DNA from: Halorubrum trapanicum
GTDB lineage: Archaea > Halobacteriota > Halobacteria > Halobacteriales > Haloferacaceae
DNA: 64,000 nt
NCBI RefSeq assembly: GCF_002355655.1
Contig: NZ_AP017569.1
Location: 2,666,001-2,730,000 of the forward strand
Direction: 5' to 3'
In this document: one piece after another, positions 29,166-37,713 of the stretch
Layout of the letters: the number at the start of each line of letters is the position of its first letter
Position numbering within the stretch: the stretch's first letter is position 1
The notes under the pieces: generated by a model
The model's database searches: none
The model's input: only the letters and a program-made list of their open reading frames with translations
What the model was told of the DNA's origin: nothing
Program-made: the position numbers and the translations under genes

Positions 29166-29929
29166 GCGACGCCCTCCCCGACCTCTCGGGGAAGGTCGCC
29201 GTCGTCACCGGCGGCGGGCGCGGGATCGGCCGCGCCGTGACCCTCGGGCTGGCCGCCGCGGGGGCGACGGTCGTCCCCTCGGCGCGCACGGCCGCGGAGG
29301 TCGAGGCCGTCGCCGACGAGGCCCGCGAGTTGGGCGTCGAGGCGCGCGGCGTCACGGCCGACGTGACCGACGACGACGACGTGGCGGCGCTCGTCGAGGA
29401 GACCGTCGAGGCGTTCGGCTCGCTCGACGTCCTCGTCAACAACGCCGGGTTCAACCCCGACGACGCGCTCGGCGACCCGACCGAGATCGAATCCGACGCG
29501 GTCGACGGCGTGCTCGACGTGAACCTGCGGGGCGCGTTCCGGACCCTCCGGGCCGCCGGCCCGCACCTGCGCGAGGCGGAGGGGAGCGTCGTCAACGTCG
29601 CCAGCGTGGCCGGCGAGGTCGGCCTCCCGAAACAGCACCCGTACGTCGCGTCGAAGCACGGGCTCGTCGGGCTGACGAAGAGCGCGGCGATGGACTGGGC
29701 GCCGGCCGTGCGGGTGAACGCCGTCGCCCCCGGGTACGTCGCGACCGACCTGACGGAGACCCTTCAGGAGAACGAACGGCTCCGGCAGTCGATCCTCGAC
29801 CGGACGCCGCTCGACCGCTTCGCCGAGCCGACGGAGATAGCCGGCCCGGTCGTCTTCCTCGCGAGCGACGCGGCGAGCTTCGTCACCGGCGAGACGCTCG
29901 CCGCGGACGGCGGCTGGACGGCCCGGTAA
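29162..29929 (+). CDS. Short-chain dehydrogenase/reductase
   Basis: A 255-residue classical SDR. Cofactor motif TGGGRGIGRAV (~17-27), NNAGFNPDDAL, catalytic Ser in VVNVASVAGEVG, and YVASKHG (Tyr/Lys), followed by RVNAVAPGYVATDLTE. The C-terminus ends in the usual ETLAADGGWTAR. It resembles FabG-like 3-oxoacyl reductases. Coupled to the acyl-CoA synthetase by an ATGA overlap, it should act on the CoA ester made there; in the lva model it would be the LvaD-like reductase of a 4-oxoacyl-CoA. Substrate not readable from the sequence. Confidence 0.92.
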   Translation: MSDALPDLSGKVAVVTGGGRGIGRAVTLGLAAAGATVVPSARTAAEVEAVADEARELGVEARGVTADVTDDDDVAALVEETVEAFGSLDVLVNNAGFNPDDALGDPTEIESDAVDGVLDVNLRGAFRTLRAAGPHLREAEGSVVNVASVAGEVGLPKQHPYVASKHGLVGLTKSAAMDWAPAVRVNAVAPGYVATDLTETLQENERLRQSILDRTPLDRFAEPTEIAGPVVFLASDAASFVTGETLAADGGWTAR

Positions 29930-29971
29930 GTCGCCGGCGGTGGACTCCCGAGTGACCGCCGTCGGCGGAGC

Positions 29972-31039
29972 CTACAGCCGCTCGGTCTCGCCTTCGACGT
30001 ACGCGAGCGTCCGCGCCGCGAGCTCGGGGACCTGCGTCTCCATCTTCGGGTACAGCGGGTCGTCGCTGTCGTCGTTCAGGTGCCGCGCGAGGAACATCTC
30101 GCCGAGCGCGGCCATCTTGTACGCCGCGAGCGCGCGGTAGAACCGCTCGTGGGCGAACTCGCGGCCCGTCGCCGACTCGTACCGGTCCACCAGCCCCGCG
30201 CGGGTTGGGTACCCCTCGCGGGCGGTGAACGTCGACATCAGATCGGGCATCGCCGGGTCCGGGTCGCCCTCGTCGTACCAGAACAACAGCAGCCAGCCGA
30301 GGTCGGCGAGGGGGTCGCCGAGCGTGGACAGCTCCCAGTCGAAGACGGCGACGACCTCAGGCGGGGTCCCGGGGCCGTACATCACGTTGTCGAGCTTGAA
30401 GTCGCCGTGGACGAGGGTCTCCGGGTGGTCGTCGGGGACGTTGTCCGCGAGCCACTCGCCGACGGCGACCAGGTCGGGAACCTCCCTGACGGCCTCGGTC
30501 GTCTCGAAGGCCCAGTCGAGCTGGCCGGTCCAGCGCTCGACCTGCCGGGCCGTGTACCCCTCCGGGCGACCGAACTCGCCGAGCCCGACGGCCTCGTAGT
30601 CGGCCGCGTGGATCGCCGCCAGCGTGTCGACGAGCGCGCCCCCGACGCGTTCGCGCGCGGCCGGATCGGCGAACCGCGTCGGCTCGGCGTCGCGCAGCAC
30701 GTCGCCGTCGGCGCGCTCCATGACGTAGAAGTCGCTCCCGAGCACCGCGGCGTCGTCGCAGGCGCGCAGCGTCGACGGAACCGGGACGCCGGTGTCGGAG
30801 AGCGCGTCGACGACGCGGTACTCGCGCAGCACGTCGTGGGCCGTGTCGGCCGTCTCGCCGGGGGGCGGCCGCCGGATCACCAGCTCGCGGTCGCCCCACG
30901 TGACGAACAGCGTCTCGTTCGAGTGCCCCTCCGCGTGTCGCTCGACGGCGAACGTGTCTACCGGCCCGAACTCCGCCGTGAGGTACGTCCCGAGCGCGTC
31001 GTCGTCGACCAGCCTGTCGAGGTAATCGGCGTCGGTCAC
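29972..31039 (-). CDS. Aminoglycoside-phosphotransferase-like kinase (ACAD10/LvaA type)
   Basis: A 355-residue kinase of the APH/choline-kinase fold. The N-terminal lobe has HAEGHSNETLFVTWGDRELV and IRRPPPGETADTAHDVLREY (nucleotide-binding Lys replaced by Arg in VIRRPP). The catalytic loop is ETLVHGDFKLDNVMYGP (~199-215) and the metal-binding DW motif is VAVFDWELSTLGDPLADLGW. This branch includes the kinase domain of ACAD10/11 and LvaA, which phosphorylate 4-hydroxyacyl-CoA rather than antibiotics. It is convergent with the SDR and divergent from an ACAD10/11-like dehydrogenase, which strongly supports that role. Confidence 0.88.
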   Translation of the reverse strand: MTDADYLDRLVDDDALGTYLTAEFGPVDTFAVERHAEGHSNETLFVTWGDRELVIRRPPPGETADTAHDVLREYRVVDALSDTGVPVPSTLRACDDAAVLGSDFYVMERADGDVLRDAEPTRFADPAARERVGGALVDTLAAIHAADYEAVGLGEFGRPEGYTARQVERWTGQLDWAFETTEAVREVPDLVAVGEWLADNVPDDHPETLVHGDFKLDNVMYGPGTPPEVVAVFDWELSTLGDPLADLGWLLLFWYDEGDPDPAMPDLMSTFTAREGYPTRAGLVDRYESATGREFAHERFYRALAAYKMAALGEMFLARHLNDDSDDPLYPKMETQVPELAARTLAYVEGETERL

Positions 31040-31238
31040 GGCCGGTCGTCCTCCGTTCGACGCGGGCCGGAGGCAACGGCGGCTGACCGATCTGTACCCG
31101 AACGTCTTTTATCGGTTATCGCATATTCAACTAACATTGTAAATCTATTTTTCGGTACATTGGGGATCAGTTTCCCGTAATATAGAATTTTGGGAGAATA
31201 GCCGGAACCACTATTTACATTGCTAAATAAGAATCGGT
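31040..31238. promoter_or_regulatory. Divergent promoter of the kinase and acyl-CoA dehydrogenase genes
   Basis: An AT-rich region with TATA-like elements on both strands. CATTGTAAAT (31135-31144) and ATTTACATTG (31213-31222) form an inverted pair with one mismatch, one near each promoter, and could be sites for a shared regulator. The regulator gene ending at 32481 is a candidate. Confidence 0.45.
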
Positions 31239-32459
31239 ATGGAGTACGACGACATCGGACGCGGACCGGAGGTCGCCGAGGCCGTCAGGGAGTTCGTCGA
31301 TGAGACGGTGCTCCCGGTCGAGCGGGAGTGGCTCGGTCGGGGACCGATCCCACCGACGGAGATCGAGGCGCTGCGCGACGCCGCGCGCGACGAGGGGATC
31401 TACGCCCCGCAGGTCGACGAGGAGTACGGCGGACTCGGACTCGGCTTCCGCGAGATGCTCCCCGTGTTCGAAGAGGCGGGGCGCAGCCTGCTCGGCCCGA
31501 CCGCGCTTCGGTGTGCGGCGCCGGACGAGGGGAACATGCACACCCTCGAGATCGCGGCCACCGAGGAGCAGAAGGAGCGCTGGCTCCGCCCGCTCGCGGC
31601 CGGGGAGATCGACTCCGGGTTCGCGATGACCGAGCCGATGCAGGGCGGCGGCTCGGACCCGAAGATGCTGAAGACGACCGCCGAGAGGGACGGCGACGAG
31701 TGGGTCATCGACGGCCACAAATGGTGGACGACGGGTGGACTCGACGCCGACGTGTTCCTGACGTTCGCGCGGACCGATCAGGAGGCGCACCCGTACGCGG
31801 GCTGTTCGGTGATCCTCGTGCCCGCCGACGCCGACGGCGTCGAGATCGTCCGGAACATCCCGCACCTCGGCGAGGGGCTGGTGGGGACGACGCACGCCGA
31901 GATCCGGTTCGATAACGTCCGGGTCCCGGTCGAGAACACGCTGGGCGAGGCAAACGAGGGGTTCACGCTCGTCCAGCAGCGGCTCGGGCCGGCCCGGCTC
32001 ACCCACTGTATGCGGTACGCCGGGATGGCCGACCGCGCGCTCGACATCGCGACCGCCTACCTCTCCGAGCGCGAGGGGTTCGGCGAGCCGCTCTCGGAGA
32101 AGCAGGGGCCGCGGTTCCGGATCGCCGACCGCCGGACCGAACTCCACGCCGCCCGCACGATGGTCCGGCACGCGGCCGGCCGGATCGCCGACGGCCACGA
32201 GGCGCGGATCGAGGTGGCGATGGCGAAGACGTTCGCGGCGAACGTGACGCAGGAGGCGATCGACGACGCCCTCCAGTTCTGCGGCGGCAACGGGATCGCG
32301 TACGACCTGCCGATCGCGCGCTTCCACGAGAACGTCCGGCAGTTCCGCATCGTCGACGGCGCCGACGAGGTCCACCGGCGGACGATCGCGCGGGACGCGT
32401 TCGAGGACCCGCCGACCGAGGAGCTGGAGGCCGTCACGCGGTTCGGCGAATTCGACTGA
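31239..32459 (+). CDS. Acyl-CoA dehydrogenase, ACAD10/11 type
   Basis: A 406-residue flavoprotein of the acyl-CoA dehydrogenase fold. Recognisable parts are DEEYGGLGLGFREMLPVFEE, FAMTEPMQGGGSDPKMLKTT, WVIDGHKWWTTGGLDADVFL, CGGNGIAYDLPIARFHENVR and the C-terminal RIVDGADEVHRRTI. In ordinary acyl-CoA dehydrogenases this last region carries the catalytic Glu (YEGT); here it is Asp373 in DGADEVH, the form I associate with ACAD10/11 and LvaC. The gene starts at an ATG and is divergent from the kinase gene. Together the two could convert a 4-hydroxyacyl-CoA to a normal beta-oxidation intermediate via a phosphorylated CoA ester. Confidence 0.9.
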   Translation: MEYDDIGRGPEVAEAVREFVDETVLPVEREWLGRGPIPPTEIEALRDAARDEGIYAPQVDEEYGGLGLGFREMLPVFEEAGRSLLGPTALRCAAPDEGNMHTLEIAATEEQKERWLRPLAAGEIDSGFAMTEPMQGGGSDPKMLKTTAERDGDEWVIDGHKWWTTGGLDADVFLTFARTDQEAHPYAGCSVILVPADADGVEIVRNIPHLGEGLVGTTHAEIRFDNVRVPVENTLGEANEGFTLVQQRLGPARLTHCMRYAGMADRALDIATAYLSEREGFGEPLSEKQGPRFRIADRRTELHAARTMVRHAAGRIADGHEARIEVAMAKTFAANVTQEAIDDALQFCGGNGIAYDLPIARFHENVRQFRIVDGADEVHRRTIARDAFEDPPTEELEAVTRFGEFD

Positions 32460-32480
32460 TCCGGCGACCGACGGCGCCGG

Positions 32481-33011
32481 TCACTCGTCGTCGCCCTCCT
32501 CCTGAAACACCTCGAACAGCTCGGGGTCGGTCCCGAACTTGAGGACGTTCGTCACGACGGAGTTACGGAGGTTGGTGATGAGTTCCCCGTACTCCTTGTA
32601 GAACTCGTGGATCCACTTCGACTCCTGTTCGCGGTCTTTGAACATCATGATGGTCTTCCACTGGTAGTCGCCGTCGGAGAGGAAGTACATGAACGTGTGG
32701 CGGCTCGACCGGATGTGTTCGAGCGCGTCCCGCCAGTTCTCCTCGAACCCCTCGGGGTTGAACTGGAACTCGAAAAGCGAGAAGAAGAGCTGCTCCTCGT
32801 TGGGGACCAGCGCCTCCCGGAACACGCCGTCCTCGCGCATTCGCCGGATCGACTCGTTGACGGTGACGTGAGAGACGTCGATGTCGTACTCCTCGTCGAG
32901 GAGGTCCCGGAGCCTGCGTGACGTGAGCTGCGGGTCGCGAGCGAGTTCCTGGAGGATGATCGTGTCCCGCTCGGAGAGGTTCCATTCGGGACGCGGCTGT
33001 TTCTCGGGCAT
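32481..33011 (-). CDS. Winged-helix transcriptional regulator (Lrp/AsnC-like)
   Basis: A 176-residue regulator. The N-terminal winged helix reads LSERDTIILQELARDPQLTS, then RRLRDLLDEEYDIDVSHVTV and NESIRRMREDGVFREAL. The C-terminal part (~85-165) is alpha/beta with a Trp/Phe-rich MYFLSDGDYQWKTIMMFKD segment, consistent with an AsnC-like ligand or oligomer domain, though I do not see a clear RAM signature. It ends 21 nt from the convergent dehydrogenase gene, so it is the best candidate regulator of the acyl-CoA locus. ATG 33011 is preferred over ATG 33074, because an AAATACTGATT box lies ~35 nt before it. Confidence 0.8.
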   Translation of the reverse strand: MPEKQPRPEWNLSERDTIILQELARDPQLTSRRLRDLLDEEYDIDVSHVTVNESIRRMREDGVFREALVPNEEQLFFSLFEFQFNPEGFEENWRDALEHIRSSRHTFMYFLSDGDYQWKTIMMFKDREQESKWIHEFYKEYGELITNLRNSVVTNVLKFGTDPELFEVFQEEGDDE

Positions 33012-33106
33012 TCCCTCCGTAAGGGTGGAGCCGTCACGGTAATCAGTATTTGGGCCGCCGTCGCCGGAAGCCAACCTTTTATCCGCTGAACGCTAACCAC
33101 ACGTTA

Positions 33107-33766
33107 ATGGACTCCGCGGTACTGCTCGATCTCCTCGGCAACGAGAACCGGCGGCGCATCCTCCGGCTTCTCGCCACCAAGCCCTGCTACGTCACGGAGA
33201 TCTCGGAGTACCTGGACGTGAGCCCGAAGGCGGTGATCGACCACCTGCGGAAGCTGGAGGAGGCCGGTCTCGTCGAGTCGACGACGGACGACCAGCGGCG
33301 GAAGTACTTCCGGATCGCGCGCAGCCTCCGGCTGGAGGTGAGCGTCTCGCCGTACGGCTTCGGCGCGAAGAGCGCGTACCCGGCGAAGAACAGCCTCGAC
33401 ATGTCGGGGCGCTGTCCCCACCTCTCCATCGAGGCGCCCGACGGGTCGAGCTCGACCGGCGACCTCGCGGAGCTCGCCGAGGAGTTCGTGCGCCTCCAGG
33501 ACCTCGACCGGGAGCTCTCGCTCGCCCAGCGGTGGGTCCAGGGCCGCGTCGAGGACGCCCTCGCCGAGATCGACGAGCGGCTCGGCGGGCAGGCCGACAG
33601 CCGCTTCTTCGCGTCTGTCATCGCCGCGGTGGTCGAGACCGACGGCACGCCCGCGGCGGTCGCCGACGAGGTCGGCGCGCGGGAGTCGACGGTCGAGGGC
33701 GCGCTCCGTCGGCTCTCCGACGTCGGCGTCGTCGCCCGCGACGCCGACGGGTACCGGGTCCGGTAG
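33107..33766 (+). CDS. ArsR-family winged-helix regulator
   Basis: A 219-residue protein starting MDSAVLLDLLGNENRRRILR, then LLATKPCYVTEISEYLDVSP and KAVIDHLRKLEEAGLVES: an ArsR-type DNA-binding domain (~1-75). A metal-like motif SGRCPHLSIEAPDG follows (~100-114), then a long helix (~125-170, GDLAELAEEFVRLQDLDREL) and a second small winged-helix-like C-terminal segment (AAVADEVGARESTVEGALRR). The family is common in haloarchaea. The ATG is ~25 nt below a CTTTTATCC box, so leaderless. Divergent from the AsnC-like regulator with less than 100 nt between them. Confidence 0.85.
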   Translation: MDSAVLLDLLGNENRRRILRLLATKPCYVTEISEYLDVSPKAVIDHLRKLEEAGLVESTTDDQRRKYFRIARSLRLEVSVSPYGFGAKSAYPAKNSLDMSGRCPHLSIEAPDGSSSTGDLAELAEEFVRLQDLDRELSLAQRWVQGRVEDALAEIDERLGGQADSRFFASVIAAVVETDGTPAAVADEVGARESTVEGALRRLSDVGVVARDADGYRVR

Positions 33767-33844
33767 CGGGGGTCCTTCCCGACCGAATCCAGCGAACGCG
33801 ACCGTTTCCGGAACCTTTTGGCGCGCCGCGGGGAGAGGGCGGAC

Positions 33845-34765
33845 GTGAGCCGTCTCAGAAACCTCTCGCTGTTCCTGCTCCTCGCCGCTGTCTGGGGGTC
33901 CGCGTTCGTCGCCATCAAGGCTGGGCTGGCGTACTTCCCGCCGGTGCTGTTCGCGGCGCTCCGGTACGACGTGGCGGGGGTCGTCATGCTGGCGTACGCC
34001 GCGTACGCGGTCGACGACCCGATCCCCCGCGGCCGCGACGCGTGGCTGGAGGTCCTCTCCGGCGCCGTGTTCATCATCGCCGCCTACCACTCCTTCCTGT
34101 TCGTCGGCGAGACCGACCCGGCGGTGACCAGCGCCGTCGCGGCGGTCATCGTCAGCCTCTCGCCGCTGTTGACCACGGTGTTCGCGCGCGCCGTCCTGCC
34201 CGCGGAGCGGCTGACCGCCGTCGGCGCGCTCGGGCTGGCGATCGGGCTCGTCGGCGCGGTCGTCCTCGCCAACCCCGACCCCGCGAACCTGACCGGCGGC
34301 GGCACGGGGGCGAAGCTGCTCGTGCTGCTGGCGGCGGCGTCGTTCGCGCTCGGCTCCGTCCTCTCCCGCGCCTCCGAGGCCGACATCGAGATCGAGACGA
34401 TGGAGGCGTGGGCGATGCTGCTCGGCGCCGGACTCACCCACTTGATCTCGCTCGCGCTCGGCGAGTCGGTCGCCGACGCGGTCTGGACGAGGGAGTCGCT
34501 GCTCGCCCTCGGCTACCTCTCGGTGGTCGCCAGCGGGCTCGGCTTCCTGGTCTACTTCGACTTACTCGACCGGCTCGGGCCGATCGAGATCAACCTCGTC
34601 TCCTACGTCGCGCCGGTGTTCGCCGCCGTCGTCGGGTGGCTCGTCCTCGACGAGGGGATCACCGCCACGGCCGTCGCCGGCTTCCTGATCATCTGCGTCG
34701 GCTTCGCCATAGTGAAACGCGACGCGATCCGCGAGGAGCTGCGGGCGGCCGGGCTGGTGCGGTGA
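33845..34765 (+). CDS. EamA/DMT-family transporter
   Basis: A 306-residue membrane protein with ten helices in two homologous halves (EamA repeats at ~5-140 and ~150-290). Typical motifs are LLAAVWGSAFVAIKAGLAYF, AFAALRYDV-type helix 2 (FAALRYDVAGVVMLAY) and GPIEINLVSYVAPVFAAVVG in the second half. Such proteins export metabolites or drugs. GTG 33845 lies ~27 nt below an ACCTTTTGG box and directly precedes the first helix; a TTG 27 nt upstream is the alternative. Confidence 0.88.
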   Translation: MSRLRNLSLFLLLAAVWGSAFVAIKAGLAYFPPVLFAALRYDVAGVVMLAYAAYAVDDPIPRGRDAWLEVLSGAVFIIAAYHSFLFVGETDPAVTSAVAAVIVSLSPLLTTVFARAVLPAERLTAVGALGLAIGLVGAVVLANPDPANLTGGGTGAKLLVLLAAASFALGSVLSRASEADIEIETMEAWAMLLGAGLTHLISLALGESVADAVWTRESLLALGYLSVVASGLGFLVYFDLLDRLGPIEINLVSYVAPVFAAVVGWLVLDEGITATAVAGFLIICVGFAIVKRDAIREELRAAGLVR

Positions 34766-34850
34766 TCCGTCCGGCCGCGCTCGGCGAGGTCGACGACCTC
34801 CGGCGACCCCGCCGCAACCGTCTTGTCGACGGCCCGACGACTCCCGCGGC

Positions 34851-35783
34851 GTGAGCGCCGACCAGATCGACCCCCAGGCGAAGCGCGCCGCCGCCCGCCA
34901 GTCTCGGATCCCCCTCCCGCACGGACGCTACAAGCTGAAACTGCTCCGGCTCCTGACTCGCCCCCTGACGCGGCTTCAGAACCGGAATCCGCCGAGCGTC
35001 GGCGGGACCGAGTCGGTGACGGTCCCGCGGCCCGCAGGCGATCTCGACGCGCGCCTCTACCGGCCCGCGGGCGACCCGCCCCATCCGACGGTCGTCTTCT
35101 TCCACGGCGGCGGGTTCGTCCTCGGGAGTATCGAGACCCACGACCGGCTCTGTCGCCACCTGACGCGGGAGAGCGGCTGTGCGGTGCTCTCCGTCGAGTA
35201 CCGCCTCGCTCCCGAACACCCGTTTCCGGCCGCCGTCGAGGACGCGTACGCCGCCGTCGAGTGGGCCGCGGACTCGACGGAGCGGCTCCGCGGTACCGGC
35301 GACGTCGCGGTCGCGGGCGACTCGGCGGGCGGCAACCTCGCGGCCGTCACCGCCCTCATGGCCGCCGAGCGGGACGGGCCCGAGATCGCACGTCAGGCGC
35401 TGCTGTATCCCGGGATCGGCGTCGACACCGAACAGGAGTCCGTCCGCGAACACGCCGGGGTCGTCCTCTCGCGCGAGGACATCGAGTGGTTCTCGGAGGC
35501 CTACTACCGGAACGAGATCCACCGCCGGAACCCGTACGCCGACCCGATCAACGCCGGCGACCTTTCCGGCGTCGCGGCCGCAACGGTCGTCACCGCCGGC
35601 TTCGACCCGCTACGCGACGGCGGGAAGGCGTACGCGGAGAAGCTCGTCGCGGACGGCGTCGCGACCCGCTACGAGAACTACCCGTCGATGGTTCACGGAT
35701 TCATGACGATGCAGGATGTCGACCGGGCCCGCGACGCGATCGCGAGCGTCGGCGCCGACCTCGCCGACGCGCTCGACGCGTAG
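34851..35783 (+). CDS. Alpha/beta hydrolase of the hormone-sensitive-lipase family
   Basis: A 310-residue esterase/lipase. The oxyanion motif HGGG is in VVFFHGGGFVLGSIETHDRL (~83-102), the nucleophile Ser in VAGDSAGGNLAAV (~160), catalytic Asp in TAGFDPLRDGGKAYAEKLV (~252) and His in YENYPSMVHGFMTM (~282). YRLAPEHPFPAAVEDAYAAV is also diagnostic of the family. It starts at a GTG 86 nt after the transporter. Substrate unknown; small acyl esters are usual. Confidence 0.93.
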   Translation: MSADQIDPQAKRAAARQSRIPLPHGRYKLKLLRLLTRPLTRLQNRNPPSVGGTESVTVPRPAGDLDARLYRPAGDPPHPTVVFFHGGGFVLGSIETHDRLCRHLTRESGCAVLSVEYRLAPEHPFPAAVEDAYAAVEWAADSTERLRGTGDVAVAGDSAGGNLAAVTALMAAERDGPEIARQALLYPGIGVDTEQESVREHAGVVLSREDIEWFSEAYYRNEIHRRNPYADPINAGDLSGVAAATVVTAGFDPLRDGGKAYAEKLVADGVATRYENYPSMVHGFMTMQDVDRARDAIASVGADLADALDA

Positions 35784-35980
35784 CCGCGGGCCGTTCGCCG
35801 ACGGGAGCGTCCACGACGGGGTCTGGTACACGACCTCGTAGTCGGAGCGCCGAGAGGCGGCGGCTCGGTCCGAGCGACCGAACCTGACGCGAACGGTGGT
35901 TTCAGAGCCCATTTCGGTTGAATTACGGTAGGGGTCTCGACCCAACAAACACTTACGGCGTCCGAAACGACACAGAGCGC

Positions 35981-36583
35981 ATGTCCTCGTCACCACCCGG
36001 CGGAACGACTGCGACGACCGGTTCGGATCCGAGCATCGCCCGAGAGGCGGTCGGCGGCGCGGTCGCCGGCGCCGCCGCGTACCTCCTCGGCTACCTGTCC
36101 GTCTACGTCACGCAGAGCGGCCGGATCGAGGAGGGGCTGTCGGGCCTGAACTTCCTCGCCGAGCTGTTCGGGGGCGACCCCATCTCGGCGTGGCAGGTGT
36201 CGGGCTGGATGTTCTACAACGCCCACTTCGTCGAGACCGTGTTCCCCGCGCTGTTCGGGGGCACGCAGTCGCGGAACCTCCTCATGGATGCCGAGGGCAC
36301 GGGGTTCCTACTCTTAGTCCCGCCGGTCCTGCTGCTCGTTTCGGGCCTCGTCGCCGGTCGGGTCGCCGGCGCGGACTCCCCGCTCGACGGCGCCCGCTCG
36401 GGAGCGCTCGTCGCGGCCGGCTACCTCCCGCTCGCGGTCGTCGGCGCGTTCCTGTTCCGGTACGCGGTCGGCGACGGGAGCGTGGCCCCCGACGTCGTCA
36501 CCGCCGTCCTCCTCGCCGGCGCCGTCTACCCCGCCGTCTTCGGCGCGATCGGCGGCGCGGGCTCGTCGCTGCTGAGTAGCTGA
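35981..36583 (+). CDS. Haloarchaeal membrane protein of unknown function
   Basis: A 200-residue protein with four to five helices: VGGAVAGAAAYLLGYLSVYV, GFLLLVPPVLLLVSGLVAGR, GALVAAGYLPLAVVGAFLFR and VTAVLLAGAVYPAVFGAIGG. A soluble loop between helices 1 and 2 carries AWQVSGWMFYNAHFVETVFP. I recognise this as a widespread haloarchaeal type without a known role. The preceding stretch 35784-35980 holds only its promoter (an ACAAACACTTACG element near 35945-35957). Confidence 0.75.
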   Translation: MSSSPPGGTTATTGSDPSIAREAVGGAVAGAAAYLLGYLSVYVTQSGRIEEGLSGLNFLAELFGGDPISAWQVSGWMFYNAHFVETVFPALFGGTQSRNLLMDAEGTGFLLLVPPVLLLVSGLVAGRVAGADSPLDGARSGALVAAGYLPLAVVGAFLFRYAVGDGSVAPDVVTAVLLAGAVYPAVFGAIGGAGSSLLSS

Positions 36584-36619
36584 ATCGGAGAACCTTCTCG
36601 CGCCGGTCGTCTCCCGCTC

Positions 36620-37072
36620 TCAGTACGCCTCGTCCTCGGGGTCGAACCGGTCGCCGTACTCGCGGACGGGGTCGACCGGCTGGCCCTCGTCGGTCTCGGG
36701 CGCGACGTAGTCGATGAACGACTCGACGTCCGGCTCGCGGACGCGCACCTCGACGTCGATCTCGCCGAGCTCGTCCGACTCGCCGACCGCGAAGTTGACG
36801 ACGCCTTCGAACGCCGCCTGCTTTTTTAACGAGAACGTGAACCCCTCGTCCGTGCGGTTCTGCCGGAAGACGCGCCGCGCGGTGTCGAGGATCTCCTGTT
36901 CGTGGAGCACGTCGGAGAAGGCGTCGAGGCTGTGCGTCTCGGAGACGAGCCGCCCGTCCTCGTGGACCGGCTCCGCGTCGGGGAAGACGTTCTCGACCGC
37001 GTCCGCGACCCGGTCGGTCACCTCCGTGTCGTTGACCGGGGTCTCGATCCGGACGTCGACGCTGTAGATCAC
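36620..37072 (-). CDS. UPF0201-family RNA-binding-fold protein
   Basis: A 150-residue archaeal protein beginning MIYSVDVRIETPVNDTEVTD, with RVADAVENVFPDAEPVHEDG, RRVFRQNRTDEGFTFSLKKQ and AAFEGVVNFAVGESDELGEI, matching UPF0201, whose fold resembles the ribosomal-protein L5 RNA-binding domain. The acidic last 25 residues are a haloarchaeal extension. Its ATG overlaps the stop of the UPF0200 gene, so both are made from one message; the pair is conserved across archaea but its job is unknown. Confidence 0.85.
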   Translation of the reverse strand: MIYSVDVRIETPVNDTEVTDRVADAVENVFPDAEPVHEDGRLVSETHSLDAFSDVLHEQEILDTARRVFRQNRTDEGFTFSLKKQAAFEGVVNFAVGESDELGEIDVEVRVREPDVESFIDYVAPETDEGQPVDPVREYGDRFDPEDEAY

Positions 37073-37713
37073 GCGCCGTCACCTCCGGCCTCGGGCGCCT
37101 CGGCGTCGGCGGCAGACGTCTCGGCGGCCTCGTCGTCGGAGCGGTCCGGCTCCACCCCCTCGTCGTCGACGCCCAGCACCTCGCGGACGCGCTCGCGGAA
37201 CGCCGCGAGGCTGTCGGTGTTGTCGATCTCGACGTCGGCCCGTTCGAGGGTCTCGCCGAGTCCGAGGTCGATCTCGCGTTCGTCGCGCTCGCGGAGCGCC
37301 GACAGGTCGGAGTCGGAGTCGTCGCGGCCGCGCTCGCCGAGTCGCTCGGCGCGCAGCTCGAACGGCGCGCGGATCGCGACGAGGGTGAAGTCGTCGCCGA
37401 ACGCCTCGCGGAAGCGTTCGAGTTCGACGGTCGAGCGGAGGCCGTCGACGAGGACGGTCTCGTCGCGGTCGCTCTCGGCCGCGGCCTCCCGAATCCGCGG
37501 GAGCGTCCGCGCGGCGATGGCGTCGTCGCCCTCCTCCTCGCGGAGCGTGCCCGCCATCCGCCCGTGGTGTTGCGCCGGGTCGAGCCCGCGGCGGCGGCAC
37601 TCGGCGCGGATCACGTCGCCCATGACGACGACGGGGATGCCGGCGGCCTCGGCCACGTTCGCCGCCTCCCCCTTCCCGCTGCCGGGGAGGCCGACGGTTC
37701 CGATAACGTTCAT
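37069..37713 (-). CDS. UPF0200-family P-loop kinase-like protein
   Basis: A 214-residue P-loop NTPase resembling dephospho-CoA/nucleoside kinases: Walker A GLPGSGKGEA (~8-17), VVVMGDVIRAECRRRGLDPA, ETVLVDGLRSTVELERFREA and VAIRAPFELRAERLGERGRD (lid Args). The last 35 residues are an acidic, Ala-rich tail. First gene of the UPF0200-UPF0201 pair. Phosphoryl transfer is implied by the fold only; no substrate is known to me. Confidence 0.87.
   Translation of the reverse strand: MNVIGTVGLPGSGKGEAANVAEAAGIPVVVMGDVIRAECRRRGLDPAQHHGRMAGTLREEEGDDAIAARTLPRIREAAAESDRDETVLVDGLRSTVELERFREAFGDDFTLVAIRAPFELRAERLGERGRDDSDSDLSALRERDEREIDLGLGETLERADVEIDNTDSLAAFRERVREVLGVDDEGVEPDRSDDEAAETSAADAEAPEAGGDGA

Noticed and set aside
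29972-31039. Antibiotic (aminoglycoside) resistance gene
   Set aside because: The kinase fold matches, but the context with ACAD10/11-like dehydrogenase and CoA ligase fits acyl-CoA metabolism far better.
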